Positions 48,072-57,420 are shown, counted from the first letter of the stretch. The stretch is DNA of 64,000 bases from JAQUTK01 sp963677415 (GCA_963677415.2 CAXXFJ010000047.1:1-64000); one strand, 5' to 3'. Numbers and translations: made by a program. Notes: generated by a model not told the origin, from the sequence alone.

Positions 48072-49658
48072 ATGAGTAAAATTGCAGTAATTATTGGAGC
48101 AGGCCCTGCAGGGCTTACAGCAGCATATGAACTTGTAACAAGGACTGATATCAAACCAGTAATCATTGAGCAATCAAATGATATTGGTGGTATTTCCAAG
48201 ACAGTTGTTCACAATGGGAATAGAATGGATATTGGAGGACATCGATTCTTCTCAAAATCTGACATAGTAATGAAATGGTGGCAGAAAATATTGCCTATAC
48301 AGGGTTCTGATTCAAAAGATGACATTCTAATAGATTTAAATTTTCAAAGAAAACGCTCTCAAGTAAAGATTTCGAAAGGAGGTCCAGATCCGGAAAAGAC
48401 GGATAAAGTAATGCTCATTAGACAAAGATTATCTAGAATTTTCTTTCTTCGAAAGTTTTTTGATTACCCAATCACTCTTAATGGAAAAACAATATCAAAG
48501 CTCGGGATTTCTAGAATTGTAAAAATTGGTTGGACTTATGTCTGGATTCAGATATTCCCAGTTAAAAACGTTAACTCTCTCGAAGACTTTTTCATTAGCA
48601 GGTTTGGTAAGGAATTGTATTTGACATTTTTCAAAGACTATACTGAAAAGGTTTGGGGGGTACCATGTTCTGAAATTGCAGCTGATTGGGGCGCGCAAAG
48701 AATTAAAGAATTATCTATATCAAGAGCTTTGCTTCATGCGTTGAAATCAATCTTTAAGAGCGAAAAGTCAATTGAACAGAAAAATACAGATACCAGTTTG
48801 ATAGAACAATTTATGTATCCAAAACTGGGGCCAGGTCAAATGTGGGAAACAGTTGCCCAAATTATCGAAGAAAAAGGAGGTTTAATTATTAAGAATTCCG
48901 AAGTTATAGAGCTTAAGATAGTAAACAATCAAGTGAATGGTTTGACTTATCTTAGTCATCCAACGAATATTAAATCAGAAATTGTTGGCGACTATTTCTT
49001 TTCTACAATGCCTGTTAAAGACCTTATGAATGCAATGGGGGATAAAGTTCCTTCAAATATTAAAACAGTAAGTGACGATCTACAATATCGTGACTTTATG
49101 ACTGTAGGCTTACTTTTAAACAAACTGAAAATAAAGAATGAAACAAAAATCAATACGTTGAATGGATTGGTACCTGACAGCTGGATTTACATACAAGAAC
49201 GAGATGTAAAAGTTGGGCGATTGCAAATATTTAACAACTGGTCACCTTATATGGTTGCTGACATCGAAAAGGTTTGGATTGGTCTCGAATATTTTTGTAA
49301 TGAAGGGGATGAATTGTGGGAAATGAAGGATGATGAATTTATTCGATTTGCAATTAACGAATTACACAGTATTGATATTATTGACAAAAATGAAGTACTT
49401 GACAGTACACTAATTCGAATGCCTAAAACCTATCCTGCCTATTTTGGATCATATTCTCAGTTTAATGTGATTAGAGATTTTACGGATAAGTTTGAAAATC
49501 TTTTTTTAGTTGGTAGAAATGGTATGCACAAGTACAACAATCAGGATCATTCCATGCTAACTGCAATAACAGCGGTAAACAATATAATTTCAGGGGAGAA
49601 ATCAAAAGACAACATATGGAACATCAATACAGAGGACGAATATCATGAAGAAAAATAG
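48072..49658 (+). CDS. FAD-dependent oxidoreductase (NAD(P)/FAD-binding, amine oxidase/UDP-galactopyranose mutase-like)
   Basis: Starting at ATG 48072 the protein has 528 residues. A dinucleotide-binding motif (VIIGAGPAGLTAAYEL) is followed by the FAD-contact glutamate and the GGISKTVVHNGNRMDIGGHRFFSK segment, as in the protoporphyrinogen-oxidase-like and mutase-like families. A C-terminal motif (LFLVGRNGMHKYNNQDHSM) closes the flavin site. It may act on a lipid-linked sugar, since it lies between GtrA and a lipid-type glycosyltransferase, but the reaction is unknown. The next gene overlaps its end by 14 bases. Confidence 0.85.
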   Translation: MSKIAVIIGAGPAGLTAAYELVTRTDIKPVIIEQSNDIGGISKTVVHNGNRMDIGGHRFFSKSDIVMKWWQKILPIQGSDSKDDILIDLNFQRKRSQVKISKGGPDPEKTDKVMLIRQRLSRIFFLRKFFDYPITLNGKTISKLGISRIVKIGWTYVWIQIFPVKNVNSLEDFFISRFGKELYLTFFKDYTEKVWGVPCSEIAADWGAQRIKELSISRALLHALKSIFKSEKSIEQKNTDTSLIEQFMYPKLGPGQMWETVAQIIEEKGGLIIKNSEVIELKIVNNQVNGLTYLSHPTNIKSEIVGDYFFSTMPVKDLMNAMGDKVPSNIKTVSDDLQYRDFMTVGLLLNKLKIKNETKINTLNGLVPDSWIYIQERDVKVGRLQIFNNWSPYMVADIEKVWIGLEYFCNEGDELWEMKDDEFIRFAINELHSIDIIDKNEVLDSTLIRMPKTYPAYFGSYSQFNVIRDFTDKFENLFLVGRNGMHKYNNQDHSMLTAITAVNNIISGEKSKDNIWNINTEDEYHEEK

Positions 49659-50856
49659 CACACTATTTTGGTTATTAGGTATTATATTCTTTGGATGTAT
49701 TCTGCAAATACTCTTCCTTTTTATTCTTATGAACCCGCATGTGTTGGAATGGCCTGATCCTAAGGACTATTATGCAATAGCACAAACTTTGGCGAGAGGC
49801 GATTCCTATACTATTGATGTTGCGAATTTGTATAGAAGTCCAGGCTACCCTTATTTTTTGTATTTGATAATTAGCTTTGTGGGTAGTAATATTTTATTCA
49901 TACGTCTTGTTCACATTGGATTTTATGCTATTTTCTTGTTGGGTGTGTATTATTTAGGAAAAGAGTGGAAAGGATCAAAATTTGGACTATTCTTGACATT
50001 TACATGTTCTTTATATCCCTATTTCATTTATATCCCTCTTACTTTATATCCCGAATCTTTGCTAATCTTCATTTCCTCATGGATAATTTTTGTTTTGATG
50101 AGAATGATTAATTCATTTAGTTATTACAACCTTTTCATTGCATGTTTTCTTGTATCAGTCGGGGTTTTAATCAGGCCAACATATGTTATTATTTCCATAG
50201 CTTTTTTTCCCTATTTGATATTTGCAAAATCTTTGTTTTCTAATAAACTAAAGGTTTTTATTTTTTTAATAGTCATTCCAATATTCACTCTTTCATTATG
50301 GGGCTATCGGAACTTAAAGATGCATAATCATTTTATTGTTTCAACAGCTGCCAGCAAAAACTTATATTTATCTTTCAATGAAAATACTACTATCTATACA
50401 AAATCAGATTGCCCAATTCCGGAAGAAACTCAAAACAAATTAGCACTAGCAAAAAACATTTTTGAAAAGGACAGCATATACAAGAATTCGGCCATTGAAT
50501 TTATTAAGCAAAATCCATTGCGGAGTTTTTACCTTGCCTCTTGTAGGGTAATTGATCTCTGGAATCCCATTCCTCATACATCTACTAATTATTCTTTACT
50601 GAAAAAGATTCTGTCTTCGATACCTTACTCAATGGTTTTATTGCTTTCTTTTTTGGGCTTTTATTTATTACGAAAAGAACCTCTTACTTATCTGTTGATG
50701 GCAATTTTCGTCTTAAATACAATAGTCAATGGAATATTTGCTGTATCTATAAGATATCGAGTAATATTTGATATCATCCTTATCATGTTTGCAACTTATT
50801 ATGTATACTCATTAGTCTTGCGTTATAAAACAAAAATCAATCAACCGAGAACTTGA
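49645..50856 (+). CDS. Glycosyltransferase family 39-like membrane protein (ArnT/PMT fold)
   Basis: At 403 residues with about ten hydrophobic segments it fits the PMT/ArnT-type group that takes sugars from polyprenyl phosphate. The first periplasmic loop has WPDPKDYYAIAQTLARG with an acidic pair, and the second has NLYRSPGYPYFLY. A conserved LRPTY-type motif (seen as LIRPTYV) follows. It would transfer a sugar to lipid A, a protein or another glycan on the periplasmic side. It overlaps the FAD gene by 14 bases and ends about 195 bases before the insertion-sequence cluster. Confidence 0.78.
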   Translation: MKKNSTLFWLLGIIFFGCILQILFLFILMNPHVLEWPDPKDYYAIAQTLARGDSYTIDVANLYRSPGYPYFLYLIISFVGSNILFIRLVHIGFYAIFLLGVYYLGKEWKGSKFGLFLTFTCSLYPYFIYIPLTLYPESLLIFISSWIIFVLMRMINSFSYYNLFIACFLVSVGVLIRPTYVIISIAFFPYLIFAKSLFSNKLKVFIFLIVIPIFTLSLWGYRNLKMHNHFIVSTAASKNLYLSFNENTTIYTKSDCPIPEETQNKLALAKNIFEKDSIYKNSAIEFIKQNPLRSFYLASCRVIDLWNPIPHTSTNYSLLKKILSSIPYSMVLLLSFLGFYLLRKEPLTYLLMAIFVLNTIVNGIFAVSIRYRVIFDIILIMFATYYVYSLVLRYKTKINQPRT

Positions 50857-51300
50857 TTGATTCTGTTTTTTCGGTCATCCAATAGAGCAAATAGGATATT
50901 TCTTTTTAGTAGTTGCAGTCCGGCCCTTCCTTACATTATTCGTTTAATAGTTTTAAGTATGTTTACAAGACCTTTGAGTCAATAGGAGTTTGGAAACAAT
51001 TGCTTCTAAAACTCAACGGATAGTCACCCTTCTTCTTTTCATCAGGACGTTTGACTTAATACAGAAAAGGTTTACACCGATTTAACAATTAAAGGTGTAA
51101 TATGGAAAAGAAAAAAGTATTCATCCGTTCTTATGCGGTATCGTTTAAATTCCAAGTTCTTTCGGACTATTATTCTTCGGGAGAGTCTATCGGTTTTATT
51201 AGCAATAAGTATTCTATTTCTAAAGCAACGGTCTTTCGGTGGAATAATGAGTTTGAAACAAGTTCAAAATCTCTATCTTTGTCGGATGAGTTATTAAATA

Positions 51301-52762
51301 GTCACTCCTTAATTGATATATACTGAGTTTATATTCAATAAATTAGTATCAGAAAAGCTTGTGTATTATTGCAGAAAAGAGTAATTTTAAGGTATAAAAG
51401 TCTGCAAATAATGATAGGGAAATTAGAGAAAAAAGGACAACGAGATTTATTTCGTCCGATGCTTGAAGATTTTATTGACATGAATCAGGAGTTGGTTTTA
51501 TTGTCCCAACGCATTGACTGGTCATATTTTGAGAAGGAGTTCTCAGTTTATTATTCTGATAAAGGAGCTCCGAGTGTTCCCATTCGTATGATGGTTGGTT
51601 GTTTGATGTTGAAACATTTGTACAATATAGGCGATGAACGTCTTCCGGAGTATTGGGTGCGCGATGTTTATTTTCAGTATTTCTGTGGAGTTGTACATTT
51701 CGAGCATAAATTTCCATTCGATGCGAGCGATTTTGTTCATTTTCGTCATCGTGTTGGTGAAGAAGGGATCTCCAAAATATTTTCGTACAGTGTTCATCTG
51801 CACGGGGCAGATCTACCAAAGCAGTCTAAATTTGTTTTGTCGGATACCACTGTTCAGGAGAATAACACCACTTTTCCAACGGACGCAAAACTTTGTAAGA
51901 AGGTGATAGACAAATGCAATACCATTGCCCAAAAGGAAGGAATTAGTCAACGTCAGCGTTATACCCGGGAGAGCAAACAATTGGTGAGGGATACTTACAA
52001 CGGAAAACATCCAAAGCGAATCAAACAGGCTCGCAAAGCAAAGAAACGCTTGAAGACCATTGCAAACACCCAGATTCGCGAGTTGGAAAGGAAGATGAGC
52101 CAGGAACTGAAAGGGAAATACGAAAAGGAGTTTGATCTTTTCAAACGAGCCGTGAATCAGAAGCAAAACGATACAAACAAGATTTACAGTATTCACAAAC
52201 CATTTACCCGTTGCATAGCCAAAGGCAAACCTCACAGACAATATGAGTTTGGGAACAAAGTCGGACTGATAACAACAGGAAACAAAGGGAAGAAAATCAT
52301 AACGGCAATAAAATCTTTTTTGGAGAATCCTTTTGATGGGCACACCATTGAGCCATTGCTTAAGCAGATGGAAAATAACAATTTGAGATTACCCGAAGAA
52401 TTGGCTTATGATCGTGGAGGTAAAGGTAAAGCACAAATAAAGGGAGTAAAAATAATCATCCCGGCAAAACCCAAAGCAAGCGACACAAAATATCAAAAAC
52501 AGAAAAAACGCAGAAAGTGCAAAGCCAGGGCTGCTATTGAACCAATAATCGGGCATCTAAAACAAGATTTCCGGATGGCACAAAATTATTTGCTTGGGGA
52601 GAAAGGCATACAAATTAATGCTTATATGGCGGCTACAGCGTGGAATCTCAAGAAAATGATGGAAAAACTCAAACTTGAATTTTTGTGCCTTCTTGCAAAA
52701 AGACTAATACGGCAGAATTTTTATTATTCTGCCGCTTGAAAAATGAATTTATAAGGAGAAAC
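51301..52762 (+). mobile_element. IS5/IS1182-type insertion sequence (1462 bp)
   Basis: The element is bounded by imperfect inverted ends (GTCACTCCTTA with GTTTCTCCTTA) and flanked by the 6-base duplication TAAATA (51295-51300 and 52763-52768). It carries one transposase. Its insertion breaks OrfA of the surrounding IS3 element. The intact uninterrupted copy elsewhere in the window fixes the junctions exactly. Confidence 0.92.
51411..52739 (+). CDS. IS5/IS1182-type DDE transposase
   Basis: From ATG 51411 the protein has 442 residues (an in-frame ATG at 51369 is possible). The N-terminal DUF772-like region (MMVGCLMLKHLYNIGDERL, FRHRVGEEG) is followed by the first aspartate in FVLSDTTVQENN, a basic middle region, the second aspartate in AYDRGGKGK, and the last glutamate in AAIEPIIGHLKQDFRM. 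All three catalytic residues are present and the frame is intact, so it may be active. Confidence 0.93.
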   Translation: MIGKLEKKGQRDLFRPMLEDFIDMNQELVLLSQRIDWSYFEKEFSVYYSDKGAPSVPIRMMVGCLMLKHLYNIGDERLPEYWVRDVYFQYFCGVVHFEHKFPFDASDFVHFRHRVGEEGISKIFSYSVHLHGADLPKQSKFVLSDTTVQENNTTFPTDAKLCKKVIDKCNTIAQKEGISQRQRYTRESKQLVRDTYNGKHPKRIKQARKAKKRLKTIANTQIRELERKMSQELKGKYEKEFDLFKRAVNQKQNDTNKIYSIHKPFTRCIAKGKPHRQYEFGNKVGLITTGNKGKKIITAIKSFLENPFDGHTIEPLLKQMENNNLRLPEELAYDRGGKGKAQIKGVKIIIPAKPKASDTKYQKQKKRRKCKARAAIEPIIGHLKQDFRMAQNYLLGEKGIQINAYMAATAWNLKKMMEKLKLEFLCLLAKRLIRQNFYYSAA

Positions 52763-53084
52763 TAAATAAACTATCCGATATGCGCACTAAACGACAGGAA
52801 ATTGAATCAGAGGTCCTGGAAAGCAAAGAAGCTCTTCAGGCTGAGATTGCCCGTTTGCGTAAAGCATTGGAATACTCTGAGTTACGTAACGACGCACTGC
52901 AGGAAGTTTTAAAGATTGGCCGCGAGGAATATGGTCTTGACTTGCTAAAAAAAGCTGGCGCCAAGCAGTAAATGGTCTTCGACTCAGACATCCTGAATAC
53001 TCAATCGGATGTCTGAGTGAACTGTTTGGCAAGACCCGTGAAGGCTATTACGCTGTAAGCAAAGAGAAACTGTGCGAACGTGCG

Positions 53085-53825
53085 TTGCTTGAAACTAATG
53101 TTGTTGACATGGTGATTCAGATAAGGATTGAAGCCCCCGGAATCGGTGCTTACAAGCTCTTTCTTATATTGAAGCATGTGTATGAACACAAGATGGTGGG
53201 ACGTGATAAGTTTTATGAGCTGATGCATCGCAAACACCTGATGCTGCCGGCCTTGCGCCGTAGACACACAACTAACTCCAACCATAATTATCGCAAGTAT
53301 AAGAATCTGGTAAAGGGATTTAAGCCAACATCTCCTTGTCAGTTATGGGTGGCAGATATAACCTATATAGATACGGATGAAGGCGTATGTTATCTACATC
53401 TTCTGACTGATGCTTATACGCATGAGATAATCGGATGGACTCTCTCTGAAAGCCTCTCGGCCTTGCATACCTTGGCTGCGCTCGAACAAGCCATAACGAA
53501 TTGTTCAGATATGGATTTGAGTTCTCTTATACATCATTCTGATCGTGGATCGCAGTATTGTTGCACTCTGTATGTAGAACGACTCAAGCAGATTGGCTGC
53601 TCAATCAGTATGACTGAAGATGGTAATCCTACAGACAATGCCATAGCTGAACGCGTGAACGGCATTATTAAGCAGGAATGGCTCTATAAGATGAAACGCC
53701 CCAAGGATTTCCATGCGGCACAATGCTTACTGGAAGGTATAATTGATTTTTATAACAACAAGAGACCTCACATGAGTAATGGAATGAAAACACCTGCCCA
53801 AGTGAGAATGGGTTATACCAAATAA
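53085..53825 (+). CDS. IS3-family transposase OrfB, second copy
   Basis: Identical in protein to the copy at 13877-14617, with all three catalytic acidic residues. The frame is open upstream to about 52943, next to the slippery A7-G site. Since OrfA is split, the normal OrfAB fusion cannot form here unless OrfA is supplied by the intact copy. Confidence 0.93.
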   Translation: MLETNVVDMVIQIRIEAPGIGAYKLFLILKHVYEHKMVGRDKFYELMHRKHLMLPALRRRHTTNSNHNYRKYKNLVKGFKPTSPCQLWVADITYIDTDEGVCYLHLLTDAYTHEIIGWTLSESLSALHTLAALEQAITNCSDMDLSSLIHHSDRGSQYCCTLYVERLKQIGCSISMTEDGNPTDNAIAERVNGIIKQEWLYKMKRPKDFHAAQCLLEGIIDFYNNKRPHMSNGMKTPAQVRMGYTK

Positions 53826-54148
53826 GGCTCTTTGGAGGCTTCGAGCCTCCAGCCGCCAGGCAAACCTCCGCGGTGTTTTTCATAATATAAAGTAGAAAAA
53901 ATAAAAATATAGTTTGTAACTTTGAAGCATTAAAAGGGTGATTTCTACACATTGTTAAATAAATTCCTCGTGTAAACCATATCAGGAAGAATAAAAAAAG
54001 AGTGTGAAGTAAATCAGGAGCATTTCAATAAAGTTGTATAGTCAATCAGTAAGTATAACCCAAAAGTGTAAACTAAATTCAGGCATAGTCAGTTCTGTCT
54101 TATACTGATATAGGTAGACACATTATAAACAAATAAATAATGTGATCT

Positions 54149-54526
54149 ATGAAGCGAAAAACAAGAACAATTAAATTTACAGAATCGGATAAGCTATCGA
54201 TTCTTCGTGAGTATTATTCGAGCGGCGCCTCGAAAAGTGAAATTTCAAAGAAGCATGAGCTTAGCAGAAATCAAATTGATTATTGGATAAAAATTTATTC
54301 AATAGAGTCAGAAGCTCTATCTTTATCTCCTGAAACAATAGAAGATGTTATGGCACGGAAGAAATTAAATGAACCGGATGAGATTGCAAGATTGCAAGCT
54401 CGTATTAAGGATTTGGAGAAAGCTCTGGCCTTCTCCGAGTTAGGAATTAAGGCTCGCGATATCATGATTGACTTAGCCGAGAAGCAGGAAAACATCCAAA
54501 TAAGAAAAAAAGCTGGGGCCAGGTAG
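54149..54526 (+). CDS. IS3-family OrfA of the second element
   Basis: This 125-residue protein has an N-terminal helix-turn-helix (KLSILREYYSSGASKSEISK, then ELSRNQIDYWIK) and a C-terminal coiled coil (from about 75). It ends RKKAGAR at an A7-G slippery site (54505-54512). Reading in the -1 frame from there goes on without a stop into OrfB, so a fusion is expected. It differs clearly from OrfA of the other IS3 element. Confidence 0.9.
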   Translation: MKRKTRTIKFTESDKLSILREYYSSGASKSEISKKHELSRNQIDYWIKIYSIESEALSLSPETIEDVMARKKLNEPDEIARLQARIKDLEKALAFSELGIKARDIMIDLAEKQENIQIRKKAGAR

Positions 54527-54609
54527 TCACGATACTGGTTGAGCAGCATGATACAAACGTAAAGGCTGCTTGCAGACTATTTGGCCATTGCCGTCAGGCT
54601 TACTACCAG

Positions 54610-55482
54610 TTGAAAACTGACTATGAGCAGGAAAGCAAACATAACAGGGAGCTTTTGGATGCGGTAAAAGAAATCCGCGAGGAAGATCCGGGCATCGGTT
54701 GCTTCAAACTCTTCATCATGATCTGCTGCGTCTTCGGGCAGGATCGTGTTCCCGGTCGCGACAATTTCTTCAAGTTGTTGCGACGCAACAAGCTGATGCT
54801 TAATCGTCCCAAGCCACGACATACGACAAATTCCAATCATCGGTATCACAAATACAAGAACCGGATAAAGGATTTTGTACCTACCGGGCCCAATCAATTG
54901 TGGGTGAGTGATATCACATATATAAGCATGGATGTTGGCTGTTGCTATTTGCACTTGATTACCGATGCGTACTCACATAAGATTATAGGATGGAAGCTGG
55001 CTGACACATTGAAGGCTGCCATCACACTGGATGCCTTGAGTGATGCTATCAGCCAGACAGACCGGAATGACCTTACAGGTTTGATTCATCATTCTGACCG
55101 GGGAGTACAATACTGTTGTGATATTTATATTAAAAAACTTAACGAGTATAACATCACGATCAGTATGACTGAGGAGTACAAGCCCACTGACAATGCAATT
55201 GCAGAACGGGTAAATGGTATCATAAAACAGGAACGCATCTATTGTGACAGGCATTTTAAGAATATAGATCAGGCCCGGTCTGTTATTGGCCGGTATATTT
55301 CTTTTTACAATACCAGGAGGCCCCATATGAGCATAGGGATGCTTACCCCGGAAGCTGCTCACCAACAGACTGGAGAACAAAAAAGAATGTGGAAAACAAA
55401 AGTTTATGCATCACGTAAGACTAACATGCAAAATAATGATGTACTTTTGTCTACCCAGCAGCAAATCCAGGTGACGGTTTAA
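54610..55482 (+). CDS. IS3-family OrfB of the second element
   Basis: From its first ATG this is 290 residues; the -1 frame opens upstream at about 54511. The integrase core is complete: the first aspartate in LWVSDITYI, the second in HHSDRGVQY, and the glutamate in DNAIAERVNGIIKQER. The lead-in HTTNSNHRYHKYKN matches the other IS3 element. The C-terminal 40 or so residues after the core are unusually polar. Confidence 0.9.
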   Translation: MKTDYEQESKHNRELLDAVKEIREEDPGIGCFKLFIMICCVFGQDRVPGRDNFFKLLRRNKLMLNRPKPRHTTNSNHRYHKYKNRIKDFVPTGPNQLWVSDITYISMDVGCCYLHLITDAYSHKIIGWKLADTLKAAITLDALSDAISQTDRNDLTGLIHHSDRGVQYCCDIYIKKLNEYNITISMTEEYKPTDNAIAERVNGIIKQERIYCDRHFKNIDQARSVIGRYISFYNTRRPHMSIGMLTPEAAHQQTGEQKRMWKTKVYASRKTNMQNNDVLLSTQQQIQVTV

Positions 55483-55692
55483 GGCATCAGACTGGTTAAA
55501 GAATGAATGGTGCATCGAGCACCATCCATTCTTACCCAACAGCAAGTCTGGTTCTGGCATATCCATCTGGTGTAAACGATTCTAGTATGGAAGTAGTGAA
55601 GGTGTCTAGACTTTCAGTATAAACTTTCTGATATGTCTAGTTTCTCCGTTTAAAGGGAAAAAAAGTGTCTACCCAAATCAGTAAAAGTCATC

Positions 55693-55763
55693 CTGTGCCA
55701 CGGAATAGCCGTCTCGTGCCACGAAATAGCTATTTTGAGGCACAGAATAGCTATTTCGTGCTT
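55693..55763. repeat. Short imperfect tandem repeat built from nested palindromes
   Basis: Three units of about 21-24 bases follow one another, each with an AATAG core: one ending AATAGCC, one as GTGCCACGAAATAGC then TATTTTGAGGCAC, and one as GGCACAGAATAGC then TATTTCGTGC. The second and third can each fold back as hairpins around AATAG/CTATT, closed by GTGCC/GGCAC or GCAC/GTGC. It starts 13 bases after the right end of the adjacent IS3 element. No gene overlaps it. From here to 55934 I see nothing else of note. Confidence 0.7.
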
Positions 55764-55934
55764 TGATATGAATAATGTGTTTGGTAACGATTATCATTAC
55801 AACCTGAGAAAGAAAACTTTTCTTCCTATTAGATGGCAAAATATATCAGGTAAGAAATAGCGGACATTCATGCCAGGAAAGATGAAAACTTTGCCTATTG
55901 GGTTTAGGATGACCCATGACGGGTCACCAGTAAG

Positions 55935-55968
55935 AAAAAAGTCCTGCAATAAATGAATATTGCAGGAC
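55935..55968 (-). terminator. Terminator of tRNA-Ser
   Basis: A perfect 11-bp stem (55941-55951 with 55958-55968) with a 6-base loop, followed on the minus strand by a run of T. It is 30 bases past the 3' end of the minus-strand tRNA. Confidence 0.85.
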
Positions 55969-55997
55969 CATTTTTCGAGTCTGAGACAGACTCTGCG

Positions 55998-56084
55998 CGG
56001 AAGCGAGGAGATTCGAACTCCTGGTACCCTTGCGAGTACGTCAGTTTAGCAAACTGGTGGTTTCAGCCACTCACCCACACTTCC
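55998..56084 (-). tRNA. tRNA-Ser (anticodon GCT)
   Basis: The 87-base minus-strand gene has acceptor stem GGAAGTG with CGCTTCC (one G-U pair), anticodon loop TTGCTAA, a long class II variable arm, and T-loop GTTCGAATC. Anticodon GCT reads AGC and AGU. The discriminator is G. Confidence 0.95.
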
Positions 56085-56117
56085 GTGATCTGTGACATCT
56101 CATTTGATTTGCGGGTA

Positions 56118-56149
56118 CAAATGTAGATAAGAGTTTGATATTATACAAA
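56118..56149 (-). promoter_or_regulatory. Promoter of tRNA-Ser
   Basis: On the minus strand, TTTG (56149-56146), 20 bases, then TACATTTG (56125-56118), about 34 bases upstream of the tRNA. Confidence 0.75.
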
Positions 56150-56216
56150 TATATATCGCACTTTTATTCAAAAATAGTACCTTTGTGACCTCAAATTAAT
56201 GCTTGAAGAAAAGGGT

Positions 56217-57266
56217 ATGAAACGCTTGAAAAGACGTACAAGGCTCATTATCATAGTAATGACCTCGATTTTTGCTATTTTGATTTTTGGGTCTGTTTAT
56301 CTTGTCGGAAAATGTAAACAAACCAGCCTTTTCTCCAGAGCAAGGTAAGAAGCTCTATATTACGGCTGATGATGATTATTCGTCCGTGATTGCAAAGGTC
56401 GATTCCATCGGTCATCCGAGCTCCATGTATCTCTTTAACAAGGTTGCTTTGTGGCTCAATTATGATAAAAAGATCAGGACGGGATGCTACAATCTTGAAG
56501 GTGAAAGCGTCATTTCTTTACTTCGTAATTTGACACGCGGAAGACAAATTCCGGTGAAGTTAGTTTTTAATTCTATCCGAACGAAAGAAGATCTTGCCGA
56601 AAGGGTTTCCCATCAACTGATGATCGATTCTATGGCTTTCATTCAGGCTCTCAACGACTCTATCCTGTGTGACTCGATTGGCTTTAACCAGGAGACTGTC
56701 ACTGCTATGTTTATCCCCAACACCTACGAGATGTATTGGGATATCTCGATCAAAGCGCTCCTTAAGAGAATGCACAAAGAGTATAATCTGTTTTGGGATG
56801 AGAGCAAGAAACAAGCTGCTGTACAGATTGGATTGACACCGGTGGAAGTGAGTATACTTGCTTCGATTGTGGAAGAGGAGACGAAAGAACCGGAGGATCA
56901 GAAGATGGTTGCCGGACTTTATCTGAATCGTTTGAAGATAGGAATGCCCTTACAGGCTGACCCTACTATCCGCTTTGCTTTGAATGACTTTACCATCAAG
57001 CGGGTGGCAAGAGGTCAACTTGACGTACCGTCTCCGTATAATACGTATGTAAATACCGGTCTTCCTCCCGGACCTATTTTCTATGCCTTCTATCCAGGCG
57101 CTTCAATCTGGTGCTGCACTTTACACCGCATGAGTATCTGTATATGTGTGCAAAAGAGGACTTCTCAGGAAGACATAATTTCTCCAAAACATTTAGCGAA
57201 CATACACAAAATGCGCTCCGTTACCGACAGGCGTTAAACAAACGTGGTATTGCTGTGCCAAAGTGA
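56217..57266 (+). pseudogene. mltG: MltG-like endolytic transglycosylase, frame broken at both ends
   Basis: The frame from ATG 56217 encodes a positive N-terminus and one membrane helix, then shifts near 56310 to the long clean frame (to about 57075). That frame holds the LysM-like and YceG domains, with the catalytic glutamate region SILASIVEEETKEPED and LYLNRLKIGMPLQADPT. Two more shifts near 57080-57100 lead to the expected C-terminus ending AVPK (stop at 57266). The restored length of about 345 residues is normal. The enzyme cuts glycan strands of nascent peptidoglycan at the inner membrane. A TACCTTTG -7 element at 56178-56185 precedes it. As in 1.0-3.4 kb, the breaks may be sequence errors. 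Confidence 0.85.
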
Positions 57267-57420
57267 GCATGATTTGAAGTAAATACTGTCAATAAGTCGA
57301 TAACACTCTTAAAGAGTCTCATTTTTAAACGGACGGCTCTCTTTTTAGGATAAAATTGTGTAAGTTTGTAGCGCTTTAATAAGAATAAGTTCAATCTATA
57401 TATAAGAATTGTATAGTATA

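Larger units (their letters stand above)
51102..52971 (+). pseudogene. IS3-family OrfA split by an inserted element
   Basis: The first 66 codons or so (51102-51300) match OrfA of the other copy, then diverge and stop at 51326 inside the inserted element. The rest of the gene resumes at 52769 in the original frame (DELLN then KLSDMRTKRQ) and ends KKAGAKQ at 52971. The helix-turn-helix part is thus cut from the coiled coil and from the slippery A7-G site (52947-52954). Confidence 0.92.
51052..54091 (+). mobile_element. IS3-family insertion sequence, second copy, interrupted by an IS5-like element
   Basis: Same element as at 13611-15182, in the opposite orientation. The ends carry the same TGACT terminal repeats, and the target site GTT is duplicated on each side (51049-51051 and 54092-54094). 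Removing the inserted element and its target duplication gives 1572 bases, equal to the intact copy. OrfB is untouched, but OrfA is split, so this copy should not move on its own. Confidence 0.95.
54106..55680 (+). mobile_element. Second type of IS3-family element (1575 bp)
   Basis: The ends are inverted repeats (TGATATAGGTAGACAC on the left, TGATTTGGGTAGACAC on the right). The element carries orfA and orfB on the plus strand with a seven-A slippery site between them. It begins only 14 bases after the preceding IS3 element. The bases next to the two ends (TAC and GTA) do not match, so no target duplication is visible. It is related to but distinct from the other IS3 element. Confidence 0.88.

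Noticed and set aside
51472..51819. Minus-strand frames of 86-176 codons inside the IS5-like element
   Set aside because: They mirror the transposase gene in antisense and show no independent features.
55693..55763. A CRISPR array
   Set aside because: The units are contiguous, diverged and lack spacers of constant length, and no cas genes are present.
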